Program-made: the position numbers and the translations under genes
Source: Cruorifilaria tuberocauda
Taxonomy: Eukaryota > Nematoda > Chromadorea > Rhabditida > Onchocercidae
Assembly (NCBI GenBank): GCA_013365365.1
Contig: JABVXU010000298.1
Span: 1-64,000 of the forward strand
Direction of reading: 5' to 3'
Length of the DNA stretch: 64,000 nt
The notes under the pieces: generated by a model
Database searches by the model: none
What the model was told of the DNA's origin: nothing
What the model saw: the letters and a program-made list of their open reading frames with translations, nothing else
Part shown: piece after piece, positions 19,842 to 32,402 of the stretch
Layout of the letters: every line of letters begins with the position of its first letter
How positions within the stretch are numbered: position 1 is the stretch's first letter

Positions 19842-22065
19842 TCTACGTGTCGTAAACGCTACTACTTTCTGATCTTCTGAATAAAACAATATTGATGATA
19901 CTATAATTATGATTATGGTAATTTTAATTGTAATAGGAACAATAATAATGATATAATAACTACTATTATCATTTCTAACAATAATAATTATTTGACATTT
20001 CCTTCATTAGAAAAATATAAAAATACATTAAGTGGAATACAGTCTCGTTGAATTTGAAAATTTTCTAAATTAATTAATTTTGTGTTTTTAATGTAGAAAA
20101 AACGGAATGATATAATGGAAAATCTTCTTACCAATTTTGGCTATGTTTTTTTCGTTTTGAATTGAACTGGCAAAAATAGCTTATATGAAAAAATTCATTC
20201 TCTTGCTTTCGAACAATAAATTAAAAAATGAACAGTAAAACAATGTTTCCAGCAATGAAATTTACTTACTTTTAAAATTATGCATATGATCTGTTAAAAC
20301 CTAACCTCACAAGCGAATCGAACTTCTTGGAATGGTCCAGCCTGCTGATTGCTGCTGACTAGGAACTAAACAAATAAATAAATCCAGAAATTATAAATGA
20401 TCAAAACAGCACTCAAAAAAAGACTCAAACTAAAGAAATTTTACTTCTCGTATATTCAAAAAAATAATTATCAAAGTGATGGATATAAAATTAGCATATA
20501 TCAGATAAAAATTTGGAAAATCCAAAATGAAAATTTGACTAAAAGACATTAATTTCTATCATGGAGAAAAACATGCTCAATTGTTGAAATCTCCTCATTA
20601 ATTTTAATGGTAAAAGCGGAATAAACTAACCAAAATACCTCCTAATTTTTCATTAAAAAAATCCCAACAATTTCAGATTTCAACAATAAAATTTTAATTT
20701 TTGGTCAGAATATCTTCAAAACTTCAAAATTGAATTTATAAATTTAACCATTTGCAGTTAACAATAACTAATTACACCAAAAACTAAATACAATCACAGC
20801 AAGTTATCTATTAATACAACTTCTATACAAAAATTAAGAAAATTTTGAATAAATGGAGAAGGGAAATGGCGAGAAAATTATGCAAATTATTTTCAATAAA
20901 ACAATGAAGATAATTTCTATCTGAAATAGAAATAAAAAGGAATATGAAATAAAAAGGAAGAATAAAAATGTTACAATATTGAAGTCTCTTAACTTTAAAA
21001 TCTGAAATAAAATTTTCGGAAGCTTTTGTGTCGATCTCGAGAAAGAAAAATTTTGGACGAAAACCTAAAAAATGAATTTATATTTCTTATCTGCTAGACA
21101 GGAACCATTTTATCTGTAAAATTCCAGCTTAATTAATTTTAGAAAATAAGTTCAACAATAAATGATAAATTAAGGCAGTAAGAAGTGAACAAAATATAAA
21201 TTTGCAGTCCAAACAACTAAATATTTCCAAAAATAGAGATTTCGTTACATCTGCTATTTAGAAATTTAAATCTATTTAGACGTCAACAGGTATTTTATTG
21301 TTTAATTAAATTTATCATAGTACTGAAATATAAATTTATTATCTTTTCAAATTTCAAAGAAAAAACTTAAAAGTTCAGGAGAGGAAAGGATTTAATGCGG
21401 ATAACAGATGAAAGCAAATGTGTTATTCATTTCTTTCATTTATTATCAAATAAATGCTGTATATATGAAGTATTAAAATAAAATTAAACAAAAAATTTTA
21501 ATCTGAGCTTTTATCAATGAGCAGCTTATCTGATCAAGGTGATAATAAAACAATAACAAAAAGGAACTGATGAATAATAAAACACTTATTCTTATTTTTA
21601 ATAAATCATTAATTGTTCTACTTGCGCTTTCCAAAATCCTGGAATATGTGTATACAAATGCAAGTTTCAGGTTTGACTCTTTACACAAATTACACATTTC
21701 ATCATTTCTCCAATCAAAAATATTTTTTCGACACTATATACCTGAAAGGGAAACTTTTCAACAGAAAAACTAAAAAAAGTTTTCGGAATAGAAAGTAATA
21801 AGTCTTCAGGAGATATTTTGCTTTAATTTTAGCAATTATCCATCCACGTACTTTAGGATTATTAATCATTTGATGAAATTTAAACATAATTTGAAATGGA
21901 ATAATACAGAAATAGTCATCAGAAAATAGTATGAAAATATAAAAGAAAAATAAAAAATTTTTTTGATCTTCAAATACAAACATTCATTATATCTTTTGAA
22001 AAGAAGAAACAAAAAGTTTAGTTGATTCTAAGTTTTTGAAGTTCTTTAAATGAACGAGAAATCAA
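19842..22065. other. upstream region of the repeat-protein gene
   Basis: Very A+T-rich, with imperfect AAT/ATT-type runs at about 19890-19990. The only exon-like block is on the minus strand at 20306-20365: 60 bases, GC-richer, after TTTGTTTAG, with donors GTTAGG and GTGAGG. It cannot be joined in frame to the long exon at the strong acceptor, so it may be a 5' UTR exon. Confidence 0.4.
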
Positions 22066-24218
22066 CTAACATTCATTTGTTTTCCTTTTTTCTGAAAGAA
22101 AATATTCCCTTACATCTTCATTAGATTCGATTTTTGATGTTTGATGTTCATCGCTATCAGTTTCATTCCGTGCATCTGAAGCATCTTTGAGATTCCATTT
22201 TTGTTCTAACTCCATATGCATATAATAATTAAAAAAAACACGTACCAATCTTGATTGATGCACTTGAAACACCATAAAAATTCAATTTTGATAAATTGAA
22301 ACGAAAAAATCTTGACTCGGTGCATTTGAATTATCTTTGTGATTCTATTTTTGTTCTTTCTTGATAAAATTTCCAGTAATTTTGATGAATTAATATAAAT
22401 CATTCTGATTTGATTCACTTAAAACGTTTTTGAGTTTTTTTGCTTCTTTTATATATTTGTAATACAATTAATGATTTTACGAAAAAATATGGAGACGGAT
22501 TAATTTGTAAAAAATTTGACACTTTTCCTGGAGAATCAAAAGTGAACTATTTGTTGGAAATTTCGTTAGAGAAAAGCAAATAAATTCCAGGAAAGCAAGA
22601 AAGATCAAATATATAAATCGTATGTCTTAACGAAACAATTTAATCTTGAATTATTTCAAAGTTTTCAAAACTTTAATTAAAATTCAAACTATGCAATGTT
22701 TGATCTTTTCCCAAAATAAAACATTAATGATTTAAAATATTTCATAATAACTCGAATAATAACTATTTCATATTTCATAATAACTATTTCATAATAACTA
22801 AAATTTAATATTTAGTATTTGGAATTAAAAATTGTGTAGTTGAATTCAAATTGCTTCATTTCTGCTTATTCGTCTGTGATTATTGCTAATATTAATACAT
22901 TATTGATTTGTCTCATCAAGGAAAAAAAATGACGGAATGAATGAATTACGAAACAAAATGCATCACACACAACGATCCCTTCTGTGTAATACTGGAAATA
23001 TTTGAGGGAAACCGAAATGGTCAACGAAAGGGTCATAGGAAGTTCTGTCGAAATTTGACCTCTAATTTCACTTTTCTAAGAATTTCTATTGCATTTATTT
23101 TTCCTATCATTATAAACTTTTTCCGTTTTTATGTAAATCACATAATAACCTAAATATTCAATCTTTAAAAGTACTGTATTTGACGTTAGAAGGTGGAAAA
23201 AATCGAGAAAAATATGATTATCTCAATTTAATTACTTCAATAATATAATGTTGCCGTAACCTTTTTTAAAATTATAAATTAGACTCTGTTCAACTAATTA
23301 ATGGTAAGTAATAGGAAATGAAGAAAATCTGAAATGATCAATATAATGCTTCATTCTTATTTAGAATACGATCGCTTGAAATAATAATGCTAGGAGAATA
23401 TATCTCCATATATGCTAGGAGAATAATCTAATATATCTGATACGATTCCTTGCATTGATTTTTTTTGAATTTTTTTTAATAAAAAACTTTATTACACTTA
23501 AGCAAGGCAGATGGTCAATGTTCAATATCCATCACTTGATTGTTTTCATCAGACCTTGGTAATTAGCATTTCCGATAATTTTCCATTATTTATGTGTTGT
23601 TTAGAATGGAAAATTAAAAAAATTCACGCGAATTGATGAATTGTTTGCGTAAAATTTTATACAGTAATATAATTTTTGTATGTAACAAAAGTCAGGAATT
23701 AGTTATTGAATTAGTGAAATAACAGTGGAAAGGAAAACAAAATTATTTCAATTTTTCATTTTACTTTTATCATTTATTTACAGAGAAATGATACAATTTC
23801 AATAATCTTTCCTTTTTTTCGACAAACTGTAAAAATTTATGCTTACGCTTGAAATGAATATGCGAAGTGTTTCTGCAGAAGTTAATCAGATCAAAGATGA
23901 TCATATTGTAGATATATATTATGTTCAAATACTTAAGCAATGAGACATTACTCTTTACTGCCATCGCTTAATGAATAGTGTGGGGATAAATTAGTTGTAT
24001 CTTGTGCTATTTTTCCATTTGAAATATTCTGTTTAATAAATAATAAAACAAGAATTAAACATTCCAAGTAGCTTAATCGGTCGATTCAGGCGTCATCAAG
24101 CAATATTATATTTTAATCGCTATTATTGGTCCGATTAAATTTTATTAAATTTTTGAGGAATTTCATGTTTTTCAACTGAACGTAGCTGGAACATTTATCA
24201 GTTATTGCATTTGCAAAT
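22066..24218. other. A+T-rich region with one exon-like minus-strand segment
   Basis: On the minus strand about 22110-22220 reads an acidic, polar segment (LKDASDARNETDSDEHQTSK) ending at a strong donor (GAT/GTAAGG). It resembles a first coding exon, but I could not find its partner. A plus-strand frame at 22941-23153 (70 codons) has a hydrophobic end and no other support. Short local duplications occur at about 22740-22800 and 23393-23430. Confidence 0.3.
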
Positions 24219-25961
24219 ATGGCTGATGATAACAATTATCATTCAAGTGATAATGAAGAACGAAATAGTTGCGATGATGAGTCAAAAAATGACGGAAATG
24301 CCGCTTCCAGCAATCCTAGTTTAGTTAATGATATCAATCCTAACGACAACACTCTACGCACCGATCTCACTGACGTGATCGTCAAAAAAAGTAGTGATAA
24401 TATTTCATCCAATCGAAACGATGATGACTCACTTACTGTGGTAAATTCTATCATTTCATTTATTTGAAAATGCAAAGTGTGTATTCTCATCCGGTAAACA
24501 AAATTTCCAAGTAAAAAATTATCATTAATTAGTTTAATAAAAATTATTTTCAATTATCATTCATTTATTGCATTTAATTATTTTTAGAATAACAAAACTG
24601 CAGAATTTGATAACTCGAATGAAGGAACCGAAGAAACAGGCAATTCATTATCGAGAAGATTGGCAACATTAGCTGACGCAATACTGGAAAGTTCAGAAAC
24701 AAGTCATATTTCACAAAAACGTCAGAAACGTTCAATTCGCAGTCATTATACAAAATTACATTCACAGAATCTGCGTAAACTACAAGCTTTGAAAAACCGA
24801 CTCAACTCTTTAGAAAAACTTATGAAGCAGCAATTTCTAGATCCAAGGTTAAAGCATCCTGAAATTTTCAAAGAGTATAAAAATAAAGCAGACTCGGAAC
24901 ATTTGGAACAATTGAAATTTTTGAAATACTCAGAATCTTTATCAAATGCAAAAAATTCAACAGATTCAGAGTATTCAGAGCAACATTCAAATAACTTAGG
25001 AAGTCCAGAAAATTCGATAAATCCGGAAAAATCCGTATTTTTCAGATGCTCAAATGGTTTAAGAGATACGGAAAAGCATTTGACTAGTTCTAAACATACA
25101 GCAGATTCCGAACAGCAAGCAAATCAAGAAGATCGGTCAGAATCAGAATATTCGACTAGTTCGGAACATTCTGCAAATTCCGAGCATTCTTCAAGTTCAG
25201 AATACTTAAAAAGTTCGGAGCATCTGCCATATCAAGAAAATCCAAGTTTACAGCATTTGACGAATTCAGAATACTCAAAAAATTTTAAAAATGTGCCAAA
25301 TCCGGAATATCCACCTGATCGACAATATTTGCTAAATTCAGGATATTTAGCAAAGTTAGAGCATTCAACAAATTTAGAACATGCAGGAAATTTTACGAGT
25401 TCAACAATACCTAAATGTCTAGCTCCAAATTTTCAGATTTCAGGTATTATGCAAAACTCGATAAGTCAAAATTTTTGGACACCACCTGTGGAAAAAGATC
25501 TTCATGATGGAGAACTAAAGATTTTAATTGGTTCTGTTGATGCGATGCCGCTGTCTGCATCAGATAATTCAAAGGAAGCTTCATTGAAAAGTTCAAATGA
25601 TAGTGATAATAATGCAGAAACGAATGATATCAGTCCTTTCTTACTTTCTTCTGAAAGAGGCTTACACATAACCAAAGAAGAGCCGGAAAATTCTGAAAAA
25701 TTGTTAAAAACGACAGCTTCTGAAGCATTACCAGATTCAGATGATGAGGAACATCCAATTACACAGAAAAATCCATTAATTGTAACTGATGAATCATATG
25801 TGGAATATTTTATGTGTTCACGATATTCTTCAGATAGTGTGACAGATCAGATACAACCATTAGTTGTGAATAATTTGCCACATCAAGTAAGAAGACGACG
25901 TGCTCAGCCTCATTTGCATGATTTCGGGAATGAAGAAGGTAATATTATCTTGCAGACGTGA
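24219..25961 (+). CDS. Ser/Glu/Asn-rich protein with degenerate hexapeptide repeats
   Basis: Exon 1 is 24219-24440 and exon 2 starts at 24588 (after TTTTTAG), in phase, and reads to a TGA at 25959-25961. If it ends there it is 531 residues. The first 90 or so residues are Asp/Asn/Ser-rich. Residues about 95-150 are basic and helical (KRQKRSIRSHYTKLHS, then a Leu-rich stretch). About 175-345 is a degenerate hexapeptide repeat of the type SEHxxx / SEYxxx. The C-terminal third is acidic with a final RRRRAQPHLHDF block. No membrane segment is present. A good donor (GAAG/GTAATA at 25938/25939) lies 8 codons before the stop and matches in phase the exon at 28209, so this may be the N-terminal half of a 922-residue membrane protein. 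The start follows an ATTTATCAG acceptor. No family recognised. Confidence 0.7.
24891..25393 (+). repeat. degenerate 18-bp repeat (hexapeptide SE[HY]xxx)
   Basis: In frame, the residues fall into a six-residue period, clearest as SEYSTS-SEHSAN-SEHSSS and then SEYLKS-SEHLPY, with decayed units on both sides (for example EYSKNF, EHSTNL, EHAGNF). About 25 units can be traced, interrupted once near 25035-25085. The divergence suggests an old expansion. Confidence 0.75.
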
Positions 25962-27680
25962 CACGAAAATAGTGATATCGAATTTTCTTTTGAAATTAAA
26001 AAAATTATCTTGGTGTTTTTCAGAACAAGTGTTTAATGTTTAATATTGCAGTTATATGAAGTTAGAATCAGTCAGTCTGTATGGCACTATCTTTTTCTGA
26101 TCGATTCTTCGAATCTGAAATATTTTAGTGATATGGTTGATGAGTTATTTTTATAAATCTTTACCAATTATTCAGAAATTTTCAAATGTTACTTCAATAC
26201 ATCCCTCGGATAATTTTTGGTTTTAACTTTAAAATGCCTTCATTTGTAGTAATTATCATCTGTCATAACGTTACCCAAAAGCATTTGATTTTATTATCGT
26301 TCGCTTGTTTACTTTTTCCGTTTTAGTCGTTAATATTGACAGTTGCAATGTATTCCTTCCTGTAAGATGAAATTTTTAAATTTGTTTCTTCAATTTCGTT
26401 ACATATGCCTTCACTTTGTTAAATTTTTTGAAAATTCTTTTCTATTTAATAGAGGGATTTAAATTGCTTATTACCAATATGGAAAATATTGCAGTTAAAA
26501 AAGCCTGAAAATTCTAATACTTTCCAAAAGAATTTTTTGATTCTTTTAATTCTGCTTTCCGATTTGTTTTGTTAGTGATCAACCTGGAAATTTGAAAAAT
26601 TGTACGTGGAAAAATATTAGAGTAAGCGCTTTTTTTGGAAATTATAAATTTCGGAATCCTATGAAAAGTATGAATCAATGTTAAACTTCTTAGAGTAATG
26701 CACATTTTGAATGTTGAATTGTTCCGCATTTTAATTTGATTTCGAAGCAATAAAAAGTTCATTCCAGTTTACTTTATATAATCAATTAATGATTTCGTGA
26801 CAAAGATTTCTCAGAAAAAGTAAGCATTCATCCTATCGACCTTTATTTTGACCTTATTTGACTAAATGCATATATAATACATTAAACCATAGAATCAGTA
26901 TATATATTAAACCATAGAATCAGATATTTTATTCCCAAAATTTAATTTTTCTGAAAAATTAGAAATTTACATATGCTCACTAGTTCTTTTTTGTAATTAG
27001 TAACTTAATAAATTTTTATATTTGGTTGAAATAAGCATTTATTACTGGGACTAAAAATTTTAAAGCAATGAAATTAGCTACAATTTGATAAACGTTATTT
27101 TTGATATTGGTCTTTCTTTGACCCCTAAGCGTTGATGATTGATTTCACAGTGAAATTGGCCTTTTCTTGAAATTAGCTATTACACAAAAATAAGAGATTT
27201 TTTCTTTCCTAACAATCAATTTATATGGTTTTTGCTTTTCTCATACTGAAGCATAGCAATATTAATTTCTTTGAGTTGTCAGAAATTATCGATCTTAAAA
27301 ATTATTATATTCTACATTTCATAAATTTCGTATGCTTGATAAATCTGTCGACATATATATATATATATTTCTTTTCTCTCAAGTAAATTGAGTAGCTGTT
27401 TTTCGGAGATATCAACTTAGTGTTTTGCTACATTTTTTTGACAATAAACTAGTAAGTATTGTATAATTTATTTAAATTTCATGAATTGCCAATCAAAAAT
27501 TATAATTTCTGTTTTTATCCTTCGGATAATATTGAATGTAAAAAGGAAATTTCTCCTCTAACTTTGAAAAATCAATTGAAGAAAAAGGAAACTTAAATGA
27601 AATCGAATATCTTCATATTAAATTTCTTCCAAATTGCTGCAAATCACATAATTTTTCGCCACATAAATTTTGAAGTCTTT

Positions 27681-27752
27681 CCAGCAGAGATCAAACTTAT
27701 CTATGCTTACATCTGATTCCAGCAGAGATCAAATTTATGTTTACATTTGATT
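27681..27752 (+). repeat. direct repeat, two units of about 36 bp
   Basis: Two adjacent copies begin with CCAGCAGAGATCAAA and continue TTATCTATGCTTACAT and TTATGTTTACAT. They differ by a few substitutions and a small indel. No coding potential. Confidence 0.8.
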
Positions 27753-27989
27753 TCTTCATCTTCAAAATTCTCTTTACACGAATCAAAATTATCTATCCAC
27801 ATATTTCACCTGTCCTAATTAAAATATTCGAAAGAGAATTAAAAAAATTCACTTTCTCATTTCTCCGGTCTTCTTTCCTCTTCTTTTAAGAGCAATGTAA
27901 AACTTCTCCGCAATTAGCAAATTTTATCATAAGTATTAATCAAAGCTGACAACCGATAAATGTCTCATTGACCGGTTGGCCCCGTGTCT

Positions 27990-28062
27990 GTATCTGCTGT
28001 ATCTGCTGTGTGTGTGTGTGTGTGTGTTACGTACGTGTGTGCATGTATGTATGTATGTGTGT
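27990..28062 (+). repeat. TG / TGTA microsatellite
   Basis: Two copies of TGTATCTGC are followed by about ten TG dinucleotides and then a mixed TGTA/TGCA tract. It lies about 150 bases upstream of the exon starting at 28209, so it is in either the promoter or an intron. Confidence 0.9.
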
Positions 28063-28210
28063 CCTCACCTGTGTTATCATCAATGATCTAATCAATTAAT
28101 TGCAAATGTGTGCTGGTAGACAGGTACCGGCTCCCTGATTCATTCGGTTTCTCCGTCTGTGTACCCGACGGACTTAAGCGATCTTTCTAATAGTACCTAT
28201 TTGTTTAGGA

Positions 28211-31200
28211 ATGCGTTTTCGAGAATTTTGGGAAGACTGTCGGAAAGATGTTGCAAATGAATGGCGAATACTCGCCGATAAATCAGGTGCTTTTTTCGAA
28301 CAAACTAAAATTGCTTTTTTTTGTTTAAAGTTTGAAGTAAATTAATTGTAAAATCAAATTATGTTTTATTAATTGTTATCATTATTATTATTATTATTAT
28401 TAATTGATTAATTATTTCTGATAAATTGATTGTTTGTTTTGTAATTTCATTCACTGACTGATTATTTATGACTTATACACAAATTTAATATATAATTGTA
28501 ATGAATAAGATATAAATCAAATTATATTGAATTATATTAATTTTCTCCTCAATATCGTAGTTTTGAATTTCGTTGTTATCCATGAATGATGCATTTCTAT
28601 TCCTATTCGATTTAATCAAATTATGAATTACTAGTTGCTGCAAAATTGAAACCAAACCTGAAAAGACTACGATATTATAGATACAAAATGATTTTACATA
28701 GTATTATAAAGTTTTAAAAAAGTAATCTTGAATTTCGCGCAGGAAGGCCTAGAATTACAAATATTCCATGTTAGCTAGTGAAGAAATTATAATTGTTTCG
28801 CATTATGATCAATCTTATTAAGAGATTATCTTTTATCTAATGAGTTAATATCTATAATATCATGTAACCAAAGTATCATTGATTATATCAGTAAGAATTC
28901 GAATGAATACTGCTCATTAACGTGGCCGGAAGTTTTTTGTTCTTTTTGCGTTTGTAGTTTTTTCTATTATGTTTATATTTTATATTTATATTCCTAAAAT
29001 ATAGTTCTCTGCAAATGAAAAACAATTATTGAAAAAGAAGAAACGAAATCAATTACTGATCGATTATGAACCTTTTGCCGATAATATCCGTGTGGAAACA
29101 TTTTTGGCAAATACTTCGATCATACTTTGAAATCGTAGTGGGAATATGAAAATTATTTTAGCCTTTTTAAAACTAAAATACCAAAAAATCACAGTTGAGA
29201 GAGGCATTTTATCACTGTAGGCAATTCCGATTTATCTCATTTGAAGCTGAATTTTATAAACTTATTTTGTAAATTTTAATTTTGCGAAATCGGAATTAAA
29301 ACAAAAACAGAGTTAATTTATTTCATTCGGATTTGAAATAACGCAATTCTTTAAAAAGATATTCTCCTTATCATTTCTATAGAAGTGAAATTCGAATGGC
29401 CAATAAATTGTCCAATCGAAGTACGAGAGCTGGTCGGTCCGGAACGATTCGATGCGCAAGATCCGAAGTTCATGATGCCATTTTTCTGGAAGAGATATCC
29501 GGTACCAGCATCTCGTTCCTGGTACAGCTTTTTATATTATTTTTTCCAGAAACAATTTGTTGCTTTTCTATAGTGCAATTTAATAACAATCTAACATTTT
29601 ATTTATGATTTCGATAATTCTCTTAATTTATTTAATCTTTTGACAAAGAAAAAAGTGCTTGAGAAAAAATTAAATTTTAACTGTGGCACGTTTGAATCAT
29701 TTACATTTCCTTTTTTGAAATTCTATTTCTTTTTAAAATCATGTTATTAATTGAAATTTTACCACGATAATTTTACTACGTTTAATCATTCATTTCGTAC
29801 TATAAAAGATGCACATACTGATTTGCTACCACCTTATACAATGGGATAATGTTGAAATTTGTGGGAACAATTAATCAGTTACATCATGAATTTTTTTATA
29901 AAATGGAGAAAAATGAAATTAATCGGTTATTTAATCATCAAGTATTTCATGCATAAAATTAAAACAAAACGAAGAAATTTCTTTGATTTTTCTTTTTCAA
30001 AGAGATCAATATAAAAAGGGTTTTGTTAATTTACATGCTTATTTACAGGGGTATTGTTGTATGCGCAATTGAATGGTGTTTTGGAGTGGTATTTTTGTTG
30101 CTTTATTCCCTGCATTATATCATTGTATTCTTTACTGCTGAAGGCCGAACTATTGCAGCTTTCTTGTGCTTTATTACAGTGTTACAGCTTAGTATATTTT
30201 TTAGTGCTAAGGTAGAGTTTAATTTAAAAATTTATACTTTTTACCTTCAAAAAAGGATTACCTTACCTTGGATTTGTAAAATTTTAGAAATTTAGGTTAA
30301 CTTTCATTTGTTCGTTTACAAAATTCTGTGATATAATTTTTAAACGCTAATTACTGAAATTTTAGTTTTTCAAATTTCGTTAGTTCGGCTGTTGTTTATT
30401 TGATTCAGTCCAATATATTAATCATTAAGACGATAGAATCAGAAATGATTACAACAAAAAAATTAATTTTATTTATTTCAGTGCTATGAAAGTTTCTATC
30501 ATTTTTACAATTTCTTTCCTCCTTATTCCTCCTTCCAATAAAAAAATTAGCTAATTAATTCATTTGAATAAGTACTGAATTATTATTTCAAAATAATAAA
30601 TGACGAAAAGTTAGAGATAATTGTCTTAAATTTTATTTAAAATTTACAATATGCATTGGAATAATAGATTTTAAATCAAATTTCAGGTTCTACTTGTGAT
30701 TGCTATTTTAGAAAAGCATGCGTATTTACTGAAGCAGCAATTGATATTCCAATATGTCACTTGTGTTATTCTCTTACTTAATGCAACATTTACTTTTACG
30801 GCTGATATGGGTGGATATAATGAGGAATACTTATTTGGTCGAAATGATCCTTTCCTGATCCGTAGCGCAGCAGTCGTTTCCGTCATTTTCATCTTTGTTG
30901 AGCTTTATTTACGTTTAATGACGAAAGCGGTTTACACGTTTATCAGTGAAACAAAACGATTTAGGTATGGATATAAATGAAACGTAAAGTGAAATTAAAC
31001 AGAAATAAATGTTAAATTGTTATTCGTAAATTATACAAATTACTAAGCTTACATTATCGCATCTTATTTTAAATTACCACACATATTACCGTACACTATT
31101 GTAAGGAATCGTATATTATTATTAAAAATTTCGATTCGATTATCCTATCATTTTCGTCCTTCCTTCTTAAAACACAAGAAAATGAATTCTTGATCATACC

Positions 31201-32402
31201 AGGCTTACAGAATTATCGCGAAATTGCTTCATTCTTTTTTCAGAATTGCATTAGATAATTCAAGATGGCGCTATCGTAAACGCGTGTACTTTTCCTACTG
31301 TTCTATTATGCAGCAAAGCTTATCTTCCTTGACTAAAGCACAAAATATTTCAAAGGTATTCTCTTAATGTTTTTAGACAAAAGTTTTAAATTAAATTATA
31401 ATTGAAATCTAATTCTTGCAGAAATATTATTGCAATTGCTCATTCAATTTGATTTCTTCCCAGTTCTTTATCTGAACAAAAAAGTCCCATTCAATGTAAT
31501 ATTTTTTTAATGTTGAAAGTTTTTTTCCTATTTTTCAGCCAGAAGATGCCTCGGATGTAATACGCAAATTAACCTTACCGCCAACGAGTAATAATAAAGC
31601 CGATAAACGTGAAGTATTTTTCATTTTTATTTCCCAACAATTTCGAACCTTTAACCTTATCTTGCTTTCAAATAAGATATCCCATAATTAATGGAAATAA
31701 ATTTCGAAAAAGAAACAAAATTGCAGTATCTTATATGACACAACAAATTTTTGCAAGTTAACTGTTTGATTAATGTTCACAGTTTGTCACAATTTGTCTA
31801 CTAGTAATGATGCTTATTGTTTCAGGTTGTTGATGAAATATGCCAAACTACAGGTGGACTGGGTCTTTTACGAAAGTGAAATGCATTTCCAATTATTATA
31901 AAATTGAAATTAAGCATAATAATAGACTTAGAATTAAGTTCAACCAGAAATTAATTTGAACCATTACTAGTGATTCATTTGCTATAAGTCCTTAAACTTC
32001 AAGACAAATGTAAAAAAATTTTTCATAAGATAGAAAATAATATTATTGGAAACCCTCAGCAACAAAAAAAGCATCGGTTCTTTTCCATTAATTTCTTTCA
32101 GTCCAAGACGGAATCGTTATAATCAACGGACTTCACGTATCCCACGTCAACAACAAAGATTAATTAAACGAAGACAAAATCGCCCACGTATTAATCAAGC
32201 TGGTATAGCCCTACTGGAAGGTAACAGTAATAGCGCAGGAGTAACATTCTACATTGGCATGCAATTGAATTCGAAATATCTGCAAAGGCTTCGTAAAGGT
32301 AACGTAGAAGATGTCGCCATCCCTTTAATTTGCTCTAATCAACATCGTCGTCAGCAACAGCAACAACGGTGGCGCCAATTACTTGATGATAACAGAAGTT
32401 GA
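28211..32402 (+). CDS. four-pass membrane protein, unidentified family
   Basis: Eight phased exons: 28211-28286 (exon possibly from 28209), 29383-29521, 30049-30211, 30687-30964, 31244-31355, 31539-31613, 31826-31875 and 32102-32402; 397 residues. A soluble N-terminus ([20 protein letters not shown], then a Pro-rich segment [12 protein letters not shown]) precedes two hydrophobic helices in exon 3 and two in exon 4, separated by a loop with [16 protein letters not shown]. The C-terminal part is basic and Gln/Arg-rich, ending with a run of Gln. The overall plan recalls nematode LAPTM-like tetraspan proteins, but I cannot confirm this. If the weak donor at 31875 (CGAAA/GTGAAA) is not used, the protein ends at 31879 instead, and 32102-32402 belongs elsewhere. 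The ATG lies 2 bases after TTGTTTAG, so either trans-splicing starts the gene here or the exon is cis-spliced to 24588-25938. Confidence 0.75.

Larger units (their letters stand above)
25962..28208. other. spacer or long intron with small local duplications
   Basis: No exon was found. If the genes on either side are one, this is an intron of about 2.3 kb, far longer than most others here. It contains a 17-bp duplication at 26882-26923, an (AT) run at 27355-27369, a direct repeat of about 36 bp at 27681-27752 and a TG-rich microsatellite near the right end. Confidence 0.5.
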
